64,000 nucleotides of DNA, taken from contig JAQFVV010000112.1 in NCBI GenBank assembly GCA_028023455.1, positions 1,178,001-1,242,000 on the forward strand, read 5' to 3'. The position numbers were made by a program, and so were the translations under genes. This document shows positions 34,651 through 47,394 of the stretch, piece by piece (position 1 is the stretch's first letter; every line of letters starts with the position of its first letter). Below the pieces are notes generated by a model. It was not told the DNA's origin and did no database searches. It worked only from the letters and a program-made list of their open reading frames with translations. Source of the DNA: Epiperipatus broadwayi (taxonomy: Eukaryota > Onychophora > Udeonychophora > Euonychophora > Peripatidae).

Positions 34651-36992
34651 TTATAATATATATTTGTGTATATAAAGTATGTATGTAACATATAGGCAGG
34701 CATTCATGTTTATGTATATTTACATACACATCTATATTTATTTATTTTTCTATGCATAAACAGATGTGTTTTCTTTACAGACTTACCTAAAATTGGAAAT
34801 AATCTTATAGCCAAATATCCATTTTTAGCTTTAAATGTCAGAATGAATAGGTGTATTGAAATGACATTTTCTTACACGCATATTAAATAGTTAATTTTTT
34901 GCATTTTGATTTCTTTATTTCAAATAATTAATGTATTTGCAGTCATATCTGTTACTCTTATTGTAGTGCATTAGCTTAAAAGTGTTTTCAGAAGTGATGA
35001 AAGCCTAATATGGGTGAATTGTTCCTAAATAACCTTTGTCTTAAATATAGTCAGGGTAATGAGGTGAAAATCTAATCTAATTATAACATCTAAATAAAAA
35101 CTTATTTTTCTGTAAAATTTCTGAGGTATGATTTAAAAAAAAAAACAAGTTAGCTCAAAACATTTCAGAAAATATGCAGCATATATACTGTATTATGTAA
35201 ATAATATATATACAATCTCAGAATACTTTTTATTTAGAAAAGGTAAAATGGCCTTTAAGTCACTTGCAGTAGTAGTTCTCATAGAATTAAAATTATGATG
35301 GTAGTATTTGTAAGACTTGCCAATTTATGGGTGGAGAGGATTTGAGTGGCATTTCTCCTCATTTTATAATGTCTAACTAAGAATATTTAAATACTCATTT
35401 ACCAACCAATATTATATGGTTAATTAAGTTGGTTTTGGATTGCTCAAACCTTTAGAAAAAATTTCAAGTTTATTTGACTCCAGTTCAAGCTAAGTTCATA
35501 GGCATTAGACATGGCAAAGCAATAGCATCAACATTGTGACATGAACATCTTAGCTTCTTAGTTATAAATATGTATCTATTTATGTTAAGTTCTGCACCCA
35601 AAGCCATATGCAGGAGACTAGGCAACAGGATACTATAACCAAATGATAGCAATTGATTATTATCAATGATAGTTCACCATGACTTGTCATATCTTACAAA
35701 TGATTCAACATTTAATGTTACTATGCCCCAAACTCTAATGATACTTCCACATCATTAAAATGCATTTGTGTATGCAGATAAAAATTAAATGACCTGTGCA
35801 GTCAATAGTCTGTAACAACCCATTATAGATGAACAATGAAGAAAATTCCATACTTATTAGGCTAAACAGGAAGGTTTCCATTTTCCATCTTTGTTTCACT
35901 CTTTAACTAAGATGAGCTACATATTCATTTACTGACCAGTATTGAATGATTAACCAGAATACCTATGGGCCAGCTGAGAAAAAATTTCTAAGCTCTTGAA
36001 AGAATTTCAATTGGCATGGATTTTACCCCTAAGTCATAGATAAGACAAATAGCTTATATATACATACACACATAGTTTATTCCATTGGGCTAATATATAT
36101 TTTTACAGAGCCCAATATACTGAAGAGGGAAAGAATGAATCTAAACAATTCTAATTACAAATAAAATCAAAGAGAAATTCTTTCAAAATTTAACAGATTG
36201 CAGTCTGCAAGTCAAAGTTTAAGAAAGTGAGATCCATACATGATAAGCCAAAGAGTAAATCTTTGAAGGGATAAACTGATAATGCTATCACATTGGTAAA
36301 TTTTGTTCATTGTAACAAGAATCCTAAAAGTCTTCACTGATTCTGCACTAAAACAGAAATATCAAAAAGCAACATCAGTTACATTATTAAAGATTATACA
36401 TAGCACATTATTTCCAGCTTTTATAGGAATTACATCCTGGTGATCTTGAGTGTCAGATGGAATTATATAAAATACATAGTATACTAGGAAAAATTAATAA
36501 TGGAAAAATATTTGTGTCACTTCATTATTGAGGCATGCAGTGCCATTATTCTTGAAATCAGATAAAACTTTTAAATTTGTTTTTTGTGACTTATTGAAGA
36601 CATTAAGCAAGCTCTGTAAGTACCCTTTATTTTTGGGGGAACATTTCATATATGTATGTGAAAGATCTCATCATAGGGGTCTGCACATCTGCTTATTATG
36701 CCCATGATCTAAGTTTAAAATTGGTTGGGTAATATTTGAAAGTTTTTGAAGGCTTTTTTTTTTCAGCCCAGCTTGTACATAATTGCATTTGCTAACTAGT
36801 CGGTTATGTGCCAGTAAAGAGGGTAAATTGAAATGGAAATTACTAAAATAACATGGGAATTTACAAGCTTTGTGAGTAATGCCTTAATTAACAGTTTAAT
36901 TTTGGAAGGCAGGTCTTTGTTTAGAAGTAGGCTTTTTGCCTAACTTTTGTCTATCATAACCAATATTACAAAATTTATAAATAAAAAAAACA
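34651..36992. other. AT-rich DNA, nothing recognised
   Basis: No transposon ends, exon or RNA structure could be supported. Confidence 0.5.
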
Positions 36993-37094
36993 TTTTTTTT
37001 TTTTACATATATCAAATGCGTTGACCGGGAAGCGAACCCGGGTCAGCTGCTTGGAAGGCAGCTGCTATGCTAAACACTAGCCACTAATGCTTGA
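36993..37094 (-). repeat. Retroposed tRNA-Gly(UCC)-like mini-SINE with A tail
   Basis: On the minus strand a tRNA-like body (37018-37090) reads GCATTAGTGGC, D-arm, anticodon loop CTTCCAA (UCC), and a full T-arm ACCCGGGTTCGCTTCCCGG. It closely resembles tRNA-Gly(UCC), with a three-base insertion before the anticodon stem and acceptor mismatches. It lacks CCA, is preceded by TCAA, and is followed by TTTGATATATG and 12 A. The same extra flanks occur at 9959-10063. A retroposed SINE-like element, not a working tRNA gene. Confidence 0.75.
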
Positions 37095-37096
37095 TT

Positions 37097-37498
37097 TTGA
37101 TGGTGAAAATTGTAAAGAAGTTGAAACATATTGCTCAACTTTTCTAGATTTTATTATAATATTTGTAGTCATGTTTTTCTCATATTCTTTTGAGCTTTGC
37201 CTTATCAATAATATTGGCAGCCATGTTGATCTTAGATCACTTTGAATGCTTAGATATCATAAAACAGTCTTGTAAAAACTTATTCTGTATCATCAGTGTT
37301 TTCAACCTCTTATTCAAATCATCAGTATTGCAACTGTCAACAATAAGGTGTTGACCCTAGTAGCAAAACTTTTGTGCATTTTGTGTTAGATGCTTGTAAA
37401 ATTATCTAAATCATTTATAGAAATATTGTTGACTTTATATTGCTATCACTATTACTATCATTTATTGTTAATCTTAAGTTATTATTGTATACGTATTA
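37097..37498. other. AT-rich DNA, nothing recognised
   Basis: No supported feature. Confidence 0.4.
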
Positions 37499-37891
37499 AA
37501 TGTGACAACCAGAGCTGAAAAATTAAAAAAAAATACTAAACACTAATATTATTTTTCCAAGCACTTTCGTTACCGTGTACCAGACTCATGGCGCCACTTT
37601 GGAACTGAACTGTTAATCTTCCAGTGCATGCTCAGTGGAACACTAATGTTATACTGGTTGATAATGTTGTTTGACTTAGCTAATATTATTTTGCCAGGTG
37701 CTTTCGGTACATGGTGACATATTGGAACTAAATGGTTAAATCTTCCAGTGAATGCTCAGTGGAACACTAGTGTTAACGTAACCTTCAGTTCCAATATGTT
37801 GCCATGAGTCTGGTAAACGGTACCAAAAGCGTTTGGCAAAATAATATTGGTATTTTTTTAATTTTATTTTTCTGCTCTGGTTGTCACATTT
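37499..37891. mobile_element. Foldback element (two direct arms, one inverted arm)
   Basis: The left end AAATGTGACAACCAGAGC is mirrored at the right end as GCTCTGGTTGTCACATTT. The long arms (about 110 bp) share AATATTATTTT.CCAA, GGTACCGT, TACCAGACTCATGGC and TTGGAACTGAA. A third partial arm (about 37681-37776) repeats AATATTATTTTGCCAGG and TCTTCCAGTG.ATGCTCAGTG in direct orientation. Non-coding; the open frame on the right arm is by chance. The two-direct-plus-one-inverted plan is the same as at 9567-9809, with different sequence. Confidence 0.75.
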
Positions 37892-39640
37892 TATACCTGT
37901 ACAATAATTTACATTATATAACAGAGTTATTGTGTTTTTTATTTGTTAATCTTAAATATGATTTATTAAAAAAATGTCGACTGCTCATTTATGGTTAATC
38001 TTCCCATAATTTTTTGTTAATGATGTTTAATTCCTACTTATTTTTAAAATTTTGACATGCAATATTATAGATTCTTGTCTCAAAATCTACTGATGGACTT
38101 ATCAACAATTTTTAAAAAAGTGAATAAAAAGAATTACATATTATCAATAATAATATTTTTTAAAATTCACACTGGCTGTCTTTATAAAATTTTATACTAC
38201 AGATAAGCATATGCTTAAAATTTACCATTTAAAAATCTTGTAGGAATTTTATCTTTTGCACTTTATTGGCATCTGTTTGAATGAAGATAGTAAATTTTAT
38301 TTTTGTTCTGTTAATGCCTATATGTAATTTTTTTAAATACTTGTTTCAGGTATGTATACACAGTTAAGAGAAATTAAGATTTCATTCTTCATTTGTTTTT
38401 TATTTTATTTTAAGTAACTGTAACTGCTTTTTAGTGAAAATTCAATTTTAGCATGTTTTTAAAGAATATACTGCTATTTAGAACACATTACTGAAAACTT
38501 ACCAAACCAATATCACATGTTTTGAAATTCAGTCTGCCAACACTATTAGACTGGACAACCCTGAAATATTTATATTGTCCCTAACATGTACAAAATTTGA
38601 AGAAAAGTCCATTTGATAGAAGTATGTTATCATTCAATTACAAGATTTAAGCCAGACAAACAAACAAACAAACAGAGAATTTCTCCCTCAAATAAAAGCA
38701 TTTAATAATTAGTTTATTAATCTGTAGTGAATATTAATTTGATGAATGGGCAATGCTATAGCTAGTTATAATCATTTTCATCTTTTGATTGCATTTTAAC
38801 TTTCACTGATATGTGCACGAAGTTTCTCAGTCTTTATAATAGGAAGGTCTTTTTTTTTTTTCAATGTTGAATTACTTGTATTTTTTTGCTTTGCTTTCCT
38901 GTATTTGTTTTATTTGCCTTTTTTAAAAACACCTTATTACTATGCATATTTATTTTATTTATTCAGACAATAAGACAATAATGCAGTAATATAAACTACA
39001 TACAAGAAAAATCTTGAGTGACGATGTTAAAATACAATAAATAAAATAGGAAATGCAATATGAAAACATCACTAAGTTGATTATGACATTTGATCACAGT
39101 TTTATAAACAACAAATCCTCATTTCAAACTATTGGAAAAAGCAATCAGATTAACTAGAAAATATAGTACAAGCTAATGGAAGTATTGACTTTATCATCTT
39201 TAATGTTATCTATATTATAAAAGTATTTGAAGTACTTTCTTATACTAGGCTGAAAATTTTTACAGATGATCAGAAAAAAACTAGTATAATTATACAGTTG
39301 AGCATCAGTTCTGTAACTCTTAATAATAATAATAATAATAATAACCTACCCAATTGATCTTTGGTTAAAAACCATACACATCAAAAGTAATATCGCATGA
39401 CAACTTTTTCTCAAACTATAATCATTCATACGCACTTTACTAGTACTTCTCTCTCTTGCCATTGACTCGAGCACTATTAGATTGTACTAGCAAAACAATT
39501 TCCAAAACCTGTCACAGAGATCCGTAACTATTAATATTTGCTAAATGTTATCACATAAATAATACCAGGACCCAACAAAGTATGACATTTACTTCAATGA
39601 GAGAGATCAAAGGAATTAACATATGGGATTTAAGATTGAT
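37892..39640. other. AT-rich DNA, (AAT)n microsatellite
   Basis: (AAT)n at about 39322-39346; no gene. Confidence 0.5.
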
Positions 39641-39785
39641 AGAATAATACATAATAATGGAATAGCTTTGTTGCTCAAGAGTTCATTCGAAGTTCGAGCA
39701 GGAGAAATGTCAGCCCTGGAATCTATCAAAGGACCTCACACTCCATAGTCTAAGACTCTACTAGTGGAATAATATGATAACTTTT
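39641..39785 (-). repeat. tRNA-like short repeat, copy 4
   Basis: ATAGCTTTGTTGCTCAAGAG then TTCATTCGAAGTTCGAGCAG matches the 8556 family. RGGACCT and ACTCTACTAGTG follow, the complement of an A-box-like region. Confidence 0.45.
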
Positions 39786-40709
39786 GATAAATTGGTAATA
39801 ACATATTTGTAGTTGAAAACAAAAATGGAGATTTTTAAATAAAGGCAGACAAGTTAAAAATAATGTCAAATCTAGAACTATTGAAAATGAAGGCATACAA
39901 ATTGCACACATCTTTTTATTTTCTCAGATTAGTAACAACAAATATAATAATCGAAAGATACATCACAGATTTTAATTTCACAAAGTTCCTATAAAAAGCT
40001 AAAAAAAATATTCAAATGTAAAGACTTATTGTTAACACAGAAGTGAAAAATGTTAAGTCTACAGTGAACTGAAAGTTGACCAATGAGGAAGCAGATTAGA
40101 AATGGTTAGTACTGTGTTAATAAACAATAAACTAATCTCAGAATTACTCTTGGATGCCAAAATCAGTGGTATTTAATTGTTATTAATGAGCAAGCTATTT
40201 TTTAAAAACCAACAGGCAGTTTTATTTTAGTAAATAATAAAATATCCAAAAATCAAATTAAAATATTTATTTATAAAATAGTTACAAAAAGTAAAAATAA
40301 AATATTTATAATTTCAAGATAACATCAAAATCAATTGGTAGATTGTGATTGTTAGATCGAAATTATCACAATTGCACTCTTGAGCATCTAGTAAAGTAAC
40401 TTATTATTGCGGTACTTTAAAGTTTTAAACAAGATCAGATTTCAAAATCTGAATATGCCTATAATTATGGTTTCTGAATAAAACAAATTTATAAAATCAT
40501 ATTAAAATCCAGTTATTTTACATAATTAATAACAAAGTGGTAAATATGCTTCCCATGCTTTTAAAGTCATGTAAGTTACTAAAAACTTAAGTATGTAAAA
40601 ACTCATTTAATAGTATTTATGTAGAAGCCTTTTAACTATATTTATAATAAGTTAGTATATTTGAATACAACTACACTTTATATACTTGGAATTTAAATGT
40701 AATTATAGG
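39786..40709. other. AT-rich DNA, nothing recognised
   Basis: No supported feature. Confidence 0.45.
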
Positions 40710-40775
40710 GAATTTGAACACAGACTTTCAAGCTCCTTTCAGCCATCCATTCTATCTCATTTAACCAATACATAT
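40710..40775 (-). repeat. tRNA-derived SINE, second copy of the 12.5 kb family
   Basis: On the minus strand TGGCTGAAAGGAGCTTGAAA then GTCTGTGTTCAAATTCCC is alignable to 12,505-12,563. The B box has two changes. Confidence 0.5.
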
Positions 40776-40797
40776 GACCTTATGTGAAAAAAATAAA

Positions 40798-40831
40798 TGA
40801 TCTCAGCACAGAATGTGTATATTGGAGATCA
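40798..40831 (+). ncRNA. Partial hammerhead relic (5' half deleted)
   Basis: TGATCT pairs with AGATCA. CAGCAC, AGAA, TGTGTAT and ATTGG follow as in the 3' half of the 12,417 copy, but CUGAUGA and half of stem II are deleted. It lies beside the SINE at 40,710. Confidence 0.35.
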
Positions 40832-41498
40832 GTAATTTCAGCTTTAATTTTTGATTTTACTTTACAGAGAGTATTGATGTTTCAAATGGTAGATTTATGC
40901 ATAATAGTTGTTACTATAAATAACAGAAATTTTCATTATGGCAGCAACTTTATTAGTAACTGAAATTGATTAGAACAAACAACAGAAGAAGAAAACCCAG
41001 GAAAAAAAATATAACTACTACATATCATATTGCTAAAAGTATAATTTAGCTTCTGTATATTGTAATAACATCCACTTTAAACCCCAACTTCAAGTTTTCT
41101 AGCATCAACTGCACTGCCATCTAGTGTCTTGATTTTTCAATACATAAAGCTGAGAATAAAAATAAATTTAGTATTCATAAATGAAAAAAAAAATGCAATT
41201 AAAGTGAGATAAAATCATCTATCTATTCTGTTCTAGTAAAAGCTTAAAATGAAAGGCTGGTGCCATAAATTCTTTCTGTATATGGCACAACGTATAATAG
41301 CTTAAGACTTATTTTTCATTTTCAATTAATAAATAGGCATAACCTTGTGCTAATTCTATGCACATCTCCATCTAATAACATAATGACGTAGAAAACACTA
41401 AAAACCATTAAAACATTTAAATTATCTAATATCTGAAAATAAAGATTTCTACAGATATGTAATATGGGATGAACCATACACAGAAAAGTAATTTAATA
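40832..41498. other. AT-rich DNA, nothing recognised
   Basis: No supported feature. Confidence 0.4.
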
Positions 41499-42026
41499 AT
41501 TTTTATTAGCCATTCATTAGATTACAGATTATCCGCTTAATGAATAAATTTCTGTAATTTAATTTTCACTACACTATTCTAACGCAAGGTAGGAACTAGT
41601 TTCTATCCACTTTTAATATCTTGTAGAGTATAATCATAAACGTAAGACCAGAGGCATGTGGAAAAGATGTATGATATCCAAGATTAATATTTCATGTTGG
41701 ACCAATACTCATCAGAAGGCCTTGACCACATTCTCTTTCACACATCTTTATCATTGTTCACTGTATTTATAGATAGCCAATTACTACAGTTTAATGGATG
41801 TGTCAAACTTACTGCTCTCACAACTTTGACACAAATCTCTTGGTGGAAGTGTATTAATAATTTTTATTAGTCATCCATTAGACTAGAGATTATCCATTTA
41901 ATGCATAATATTTCTGTAGTGTAATTTTCATTGCACCACTCTCATGCACGATAGCAACTGGTTTTTGTCCACTTTTAACATCTTATGGAGTGGTATAATC
42001 ATAAACATATGAACAATGATAAAGAT
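41499..42026 (+). repeat. Two direct repeats about 350 bp apart
   Basis: TAATAATTTTTATTAGCCAT (41499) recurs as TAATAATTTTTATTAGTCAT (41849). Both continue through GATTATCC, TTAATG, TTTCTGTA.TTTAATTTTCA.T, TATCCACTTTTAATATCTT/GTCCACTTTTAACATCTT and TATAATCATAAAC. Hammerhead relics in opposite orientations lie at the end of each (41,666 and 42,027). Confidence 0.7.
41666..41746 (-). ncRNA. Hammerhead ribozyme motif, second subfamily
   Basis: Distal stem I on the minus strand is GATGTGTGA with TCATACATC (nine positions, one G-U). CTGATGA (41709-41715) is canonical. Stem II is GTATTG-GTC-CAACAT with one mismatch and a G-U closing pair. GAAA is at 41690-41693 and C at the cleavage position (complement of 41682). 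Proximal stem I keeps only CC with GG, and stem III (ATATTAAT) is imperfect. The core is intact and the peripheral helices partly decayed. Confidence 0.5.
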
Positions 42027-42103
42027 ATGTGTAGGAGATTGTAATGTGGATCAGTTCATGAGTACTGGTTCAGCACGAAATGTGCATCTAGTGGATTATA
42101 CAT
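42027..42103 (+). ncRNA. Hammerhead ribozyme relic, second subfamily
   Basis: ATGTGTA (42027-42033) pairs with TATACAT (42097-42103). The core reads TTCATGA (two changes). Stem II is GTACTG-GTT-CAGCAC with one mismatch and a G-C closing pair. GAAA is at 42077-42080, stem III is ATG-TG-CAT, and C42088 is at the cleavage position. Very like the 12,417 copy. Confidence 0.5.
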
Positions 42104-43369
42104 TTTTTTTTACATATTTGGTCATGTTTATGCTTACATTTATCCACAAAGTATTTAGAAGCAGATAGAAAATAGTTCTTGGTTTGCAGAAGAGTGGTTT
42201 AATGAAATTACACTACAGAAATATTTTTTAGAAAAGTAATTCACTGTTTTATGCTCTTTATTTTTGTAAAATATAAAATTTAACATTTTAATTTCTGCCT
42301 CAGTAATTTTGCAAATTTTTTCAACACGTACATTCTAATTCTTGAATAACAGTGTATGGAAATATGTTTTTGGCATGCTGCAAATGTATATGTTAATTCT
42401 GACTTAGGACCCCTCTTAAATAACATAGTTACAATATTTACACACAAAAGTATCATTTGAATTATTAATATTTGGGTTTGTGTTTTAAATCAATTAATTG
42501 GGGCAATAGTTTCGAAAATTTACAATTCCAATATGAAGGTCTGAACATTCTATAAAATGCATTGCATAAGTTTATGGAAGGATCGTTTTGTGATTAAGAG
42601 TTATTTTAGTTTTCATCATGATACTGATGTTGATAAGTTAACAACTGTAGTCTAAAGTACTTACCATTCTTTGCTTTAAAAACATCTTGTAATGCTTTGT
42701 TCTAGTTACTCAAATAAATATGCAAGATTTTATACTGATTTCACATCTTTATTGTAGGATAAATATAATCATTTATGATCAAGAATATGGAGGGTAGAGG
42801 GGCTGTAATTTTCAGTTCATTTGCTAAGAAAGCTGAATAATATAAATTGGTTCATTGTATGGACGTAATGCTAATAGTCCTTTCACTATGAAATATTAAC
42901 TAATGGAAGTATGATTTATAGTGGAAATAAATATGATATGACAAATTTGTAAAAAATATAAATTTATGTGAGCATGCTAGAATTTATTTTGTTGAGATGA
43001 TAATATTTATATGAAATATTTTTAAAAGGTTTTCATTTCCTCTAGGAATAGCATGACAAACATTATAATATTAGCTAAGATTCTGTTTACTTAATGACGT
43101 TTTATTGAATGGCAAAGGTAAACTATTAAAGAGTTATATATATATATTATTAAATAAGAAATTACTATAACAAGAATTTGCACTTTGCATATTACATCAC
43201 TTGGATTCTTACTTTTAACTTTTAAAACTTTACTTTTATTAAATGATAATAAAAGATGAATTTGTGCTTAGGTATAAAAATGAGCTGAGATTATTATATA
43301 TATACATATGAATGTAAAAAAAAAAAACTTGTGATTTTTTTTCACTAGGTGACATTGTGAATTTCTAAA
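42104..43369. other. AT-rich DNA, nothing recognised
   Basis: No supported feature. Confidence 0.45.
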
Positions 43370-44860
43370 AATCATTAGGACGAGATGGGTGAGAGAATAT
43401 TGAACACTTCTTTTTGGAATGTAGGATGTTAGGATAAAGTGTATGGAAAGTAGGGGAAATCTAAGTTTAAAGAGAGTGGGAAGCAAGAAGTAGATGATTA
43501 TTGGAGTATACAAAAGTTTTGGAAGTGAATTTTAAATTTGGTTATTAGGGTTTCTAAGCATGTAGCCTATATTTAGACATTTCATTTAAGAAAAAAAGTA
43601 TTTCATATCACATCACATATGATATGAAATATATCAGAGGAAGTTTATTGTTATTTGGGACAAGGACAGGAATTTTGGATATCAAGAAAGAAGGCAAAAA
43701 TGAGACAAGAATTTAGACCATGCACATATGGTTTGTGTAGTAATAGGAAAGAGAATTTCAATCATTTTTTTTTGAAATGTTAGAATATTGAAAGAGGATC
43801 AAAATAAGTTGCATGGTGAATAGGAGGACCATAAAGATAGAAAGGAGCAAAAGAAGTGGAAGTTTATTGACTAGATCTTTACGACAAGATTGAGGAATAT
43901 GATGAAAGGACTTGTACTAACAAAACAGTTCCTACTAAAATGATAGATGATAGATGAAAATGGAATATGCCACCACAGAGAGAATTATTTGATAATAGTA
44001 GATTGGAAGGAAGTAATGGATAAAAAGAATAGATAGATGTATGCTATATTATAGGTATAGGGTTGTTATGGATAGAAACTTTTGACTTAATCTAGAGAGA
44101 AGATTTATCATGTTTAATTTATTTTACTGATAACCCATTAGCAGGCTTACAATGAATTGGTAATTAGAATGTTGTGGAAGATGAAAGTAAATAGTAAGAA
44201 ATCTCTGATACGGTATCAAAACAAGCTTGGGATTGAAATTGAAAATATATTTTATAATAATAATGGAGTTGATTTGTTATCAAAGACAAAAGAAAGCATG
44301 TTTAGAAATTAGGGAATGCAAAGAGTTATATTTATTTGCAATATACGTGGCAGTTGAATTTAAAATATAGAACATTTACTTTTGGAATAGTATGTTGACT
44401 TATGGATCTGAGAGCTGATCTTTGGTAAAGTAATAAGTAATATGAATGAGATTGGTAGATATAGAAATGTGGTTTTGGAGAAGATTGGGTGGGACAAATT
44501 GGTTGGAGAAGACTAATGATCAAATAGAGACATTGGTATGGAAAGATAATTAATTATTGAACATAATAAAGCTTGATGAAAATAACATTTTGGGATTCAT
44601 TTGGAAACAATGTATTTCTGTGAAATATTTTAGAGGATAAAGTTTTGGGAAGAGGGTCAAGAACATCTTACCTTTATTGGAAATAGTTACAGTATGAAGA
44701 AAATGTCTGAGAATGGAATGACATGACCGTAAAGTCAAGGTTTTCACTTTAGTAACTAGTAACAATAACTATTAGAATGTGTTAGATTTAAAGAAGATGG
44801 AAAAGAAATTATTAAATTGTGAGACCAATATTAATATAAAGGAAAACAAACAGCATAAGG
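43370..44860 (+). pseudogene. Purine-rich LINE-type ORF relic
   Basis: A strand-biased, purine-rich region. Degenerate frames show ENIEHFFLECRML (about 43386) and, 380 bp on, CTYGLCSNRKENFNHFFLKC (about 43726-43785). This C-x-x-x-C ... H-F-x-x-x-C pattern is typical of the C-terminal zinc motif of non-LTR retrotransposon polyproteins. Many stops and shifts; very old. Two such motifs suggest a duplicated or nested copy. Confidence 0.4.
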
Positions 44861-46269
44861 AAGATTTGATTTTTTTTTTTAAGTTAAGCAAAATTTATTG
44901 GAAAAATTAGGAATCGTAGTATAAATAGTGAGAAAACAGAAAAGGATTTTGAGGGAATTCTGTAGAAATTAGGAAACAAAATGATGGTATTGCACAACAT
45001 TTTAAAATATATTTTATGTACCTAATATATTTTTATAGGCGATTGAAAACAAAAAAGGAAAACTACATCATATGGCATCAAGTTTAAAACAGAATATGAA
45101 TATTAAAAAGTTTTTGCAGTATTCAAAGTTATATTGATAAAGTAAGCAAGTGGGTAAATGCCCAGAACCTTGGTGGTTTTGGTGTGTGTGTATTGCTACA
45201 TTATGATAATGTAAATTTATTTTTGCTATTTTAAAATTCATTTAAAATTTTATCATGTTGAAAGCAAATTTTCAGTAGTCTGATTGATGGTGAAGGGATT
45301 AAGGGTATTATTTAGAAAAAAAAACAAAATAAAGAGAGATTAAGGGTATTATTTGGAAAAAACAAAATAAAGTTTTCAAGTGAAATGAGATTTGTAATAA
45401 TTTACTTAGAAGTAGGAAGTGATAGTTTTAAAAATTGAAATGTTAAAAGTTAACAGTTACTATAGGAATTTGGGATAGATTTCCTAAAAATAAACTATGC
45501 GCTCCACCCTGTAAAGGTTTTGTTCTTTCCTCATCAGTAGTAAAAGATGCATCGCACATGACCTTTCATTAGAATCTGAGTGATGAATTCTTCAATTAAA
45601 AATAGCCTGTTATTCATTTATGAACCCAATATTCGATTGGTCGTGGTGATGATTACTCACCCCAAAAAATCCTGAGTCTGCTTAGGAAATTCTCACTTAG
45701 TTAAAAAAACAAAAGTCTATTCTCAGTTTGAACTCTTAAGCAAAGTATTCAGCAAAATTATTCTAAGAATCATGAGCACTGTCACAAATGGATAACAATG
45801 AAATTCAGTTATATACCTGTATATTATTCTATTTTCAATTGCAAAGGTGCTCAATTTGTGAACCAATGAATATAAATATTTCTTATTTATTTATTAATTT
45901 GTCCGAGATTCTATATCGAAAGATTATAAACGATCATGGTGAGGGACAATATGTATCCTATTGATAGCATAATAAGTGTCTCTGGGGTTAAGATTGATGT
46001 ATATAAAGTTGTAAAATCTTTATTAATAGTCTAAACAAAAATCCGAAAATGTATATTTTTAATGTGTCAATATAATGTAAAAATAGCTTCTTTTTAAATG
46101 GAATCATATACTTAAAAACTTTGTTACCAACTTATATTATGTTTTTTTTTTTATTACCAAATCTTTCTTCCAGCCTTGATCATGTTTTTTTTTTTTCCTA
46201 TTCTATTTTAATATAAACTGTTTAGTTATTTCCATTTTTCAGTCTTCATATTTTCCATTTTCATTCTAA
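44861..46269. other. AT-rich DNA, nothing recognised
   Basis: A short tandem TTAAGGGTATTATTTGGAAA-type duplication near 45300-45370; otherwise nothing. Confidence 0.4.
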
Positions 46270-47300
46270 AGATCTAAACAAACAAAAAAAATCTCTTTCT
46301 TTCCATTACCTTTCTATCTCTCTCCATACAATTTATCCTGATCCTCTTTCATCATTCTGCATTCTAAAAATTAAATGTTCACTATTTCCCTACCATCTCC
46401 ATACAAACTTCATCTACCATCTAAATCCTTTTTCCAATTTTGTCTTTACGTGGAATTCAAAGCCTGTCTTTTCCCTTAGTTCTCACACTTTTCAGTTCAT
46501 CTGCAATCTTATTATCACTAATTTTATTAAAACATTTCATATCAGTTTTTGCATATTTTACCATGCCTCTTTTCATTTCAGCTGCCATACTATTTAGTTG
46601 TCTTTTCTTTTTTGAATTTATTTCTTGCTTTTCTCAATTCCACATCATCTCTCTATCCAACGTTTCATGGATTAAGCTAATTATATTCACTGAGTAAACT
46701 TTTTTTATCAAGAATTTATTATAAATTTATTATGTACTTTTACTTATTCTTTCTGATTGTCATATATTTTCTTTCTACATTTATCAGCATCACATTCTTT
46801 TTCATTTTTTATTTCCTATATCTACAAAATTTTTCACAATCTCCCTTTCCCCAATGTTAATTTTCTCAATTAAATTTTTATTAAGATTTAATCTATTTGT
46901 GCTTTCATTCTATTATACCTATTTTTTTTTTTAATATTTCATCTCATTTTTATCTCATTTTCTTTTATTTGTTTCTTAATATCTTCTTTATAGTTTTTCC
47001 TCTTTTTAAATAAGCATTCATTTGCAACTTCCATCATATGGATTCACATTTCATATATTTTAAATTCATCATCTTTCATAATTTTATCCAAGTTTTTATT
47101 AAATCTACTCAATTTAACCTCTACAATCTATTAATCTTTCTATAAGTTTTTAGTATCTATCCTTTTGACATCTTTCATTCTAGCAACATCAAATTGTGAT
47201 TAGTATTATATATTTTTTCTTCCTCATCAACAACTCATTCTTTTTATTTTTTTCTTGATCTACAATTATATCAACAGTATAAATCAACTATGTAAATTTA
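46270..47300 (-). pseudogene. Inverted copy of the 43.4 kb LINE relic
   Basis: A pyrimidine-rich plus strand. The minus strand reads FLECRMMKEDQDKLYGE at about 46320-46375, matching the degenerate FLKC..IE.EDQNKLHGE of 43,765-43,815. The two regions form a loose inverted pair 2-3 kb apart with mirror-image strand bias. No intact frame. Confidence 0.45.
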
Positions 47301-47394
47301 CCATTCATATTTTTCATTTTTTTTTTTCATAGTCGTAACAGTGCAGCTGCACTTCTACAATTAATATCTAGCTAATTGTTACTCTGGCAAGAAG

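Noticed and set aside
37018-37090. Functional tRNA-Gly gene
   Set aside because: Acceptor stem has mismatches, there is a three-base insertion before the anticodon stem, and the element carries extra conserved flanks and an A tail, so it is retroposed.
37260-37340. Minus-strand CTGATGA and GAAA as another hammerhead
   Set aside because: No pairing for stem II, and no stem III or cleavage base after GAAA.
45510-45560. Minus-strand CTGATGA followed by GAAA
   Set aside because: Only one base separates the two strings, leaving no room for stem II.
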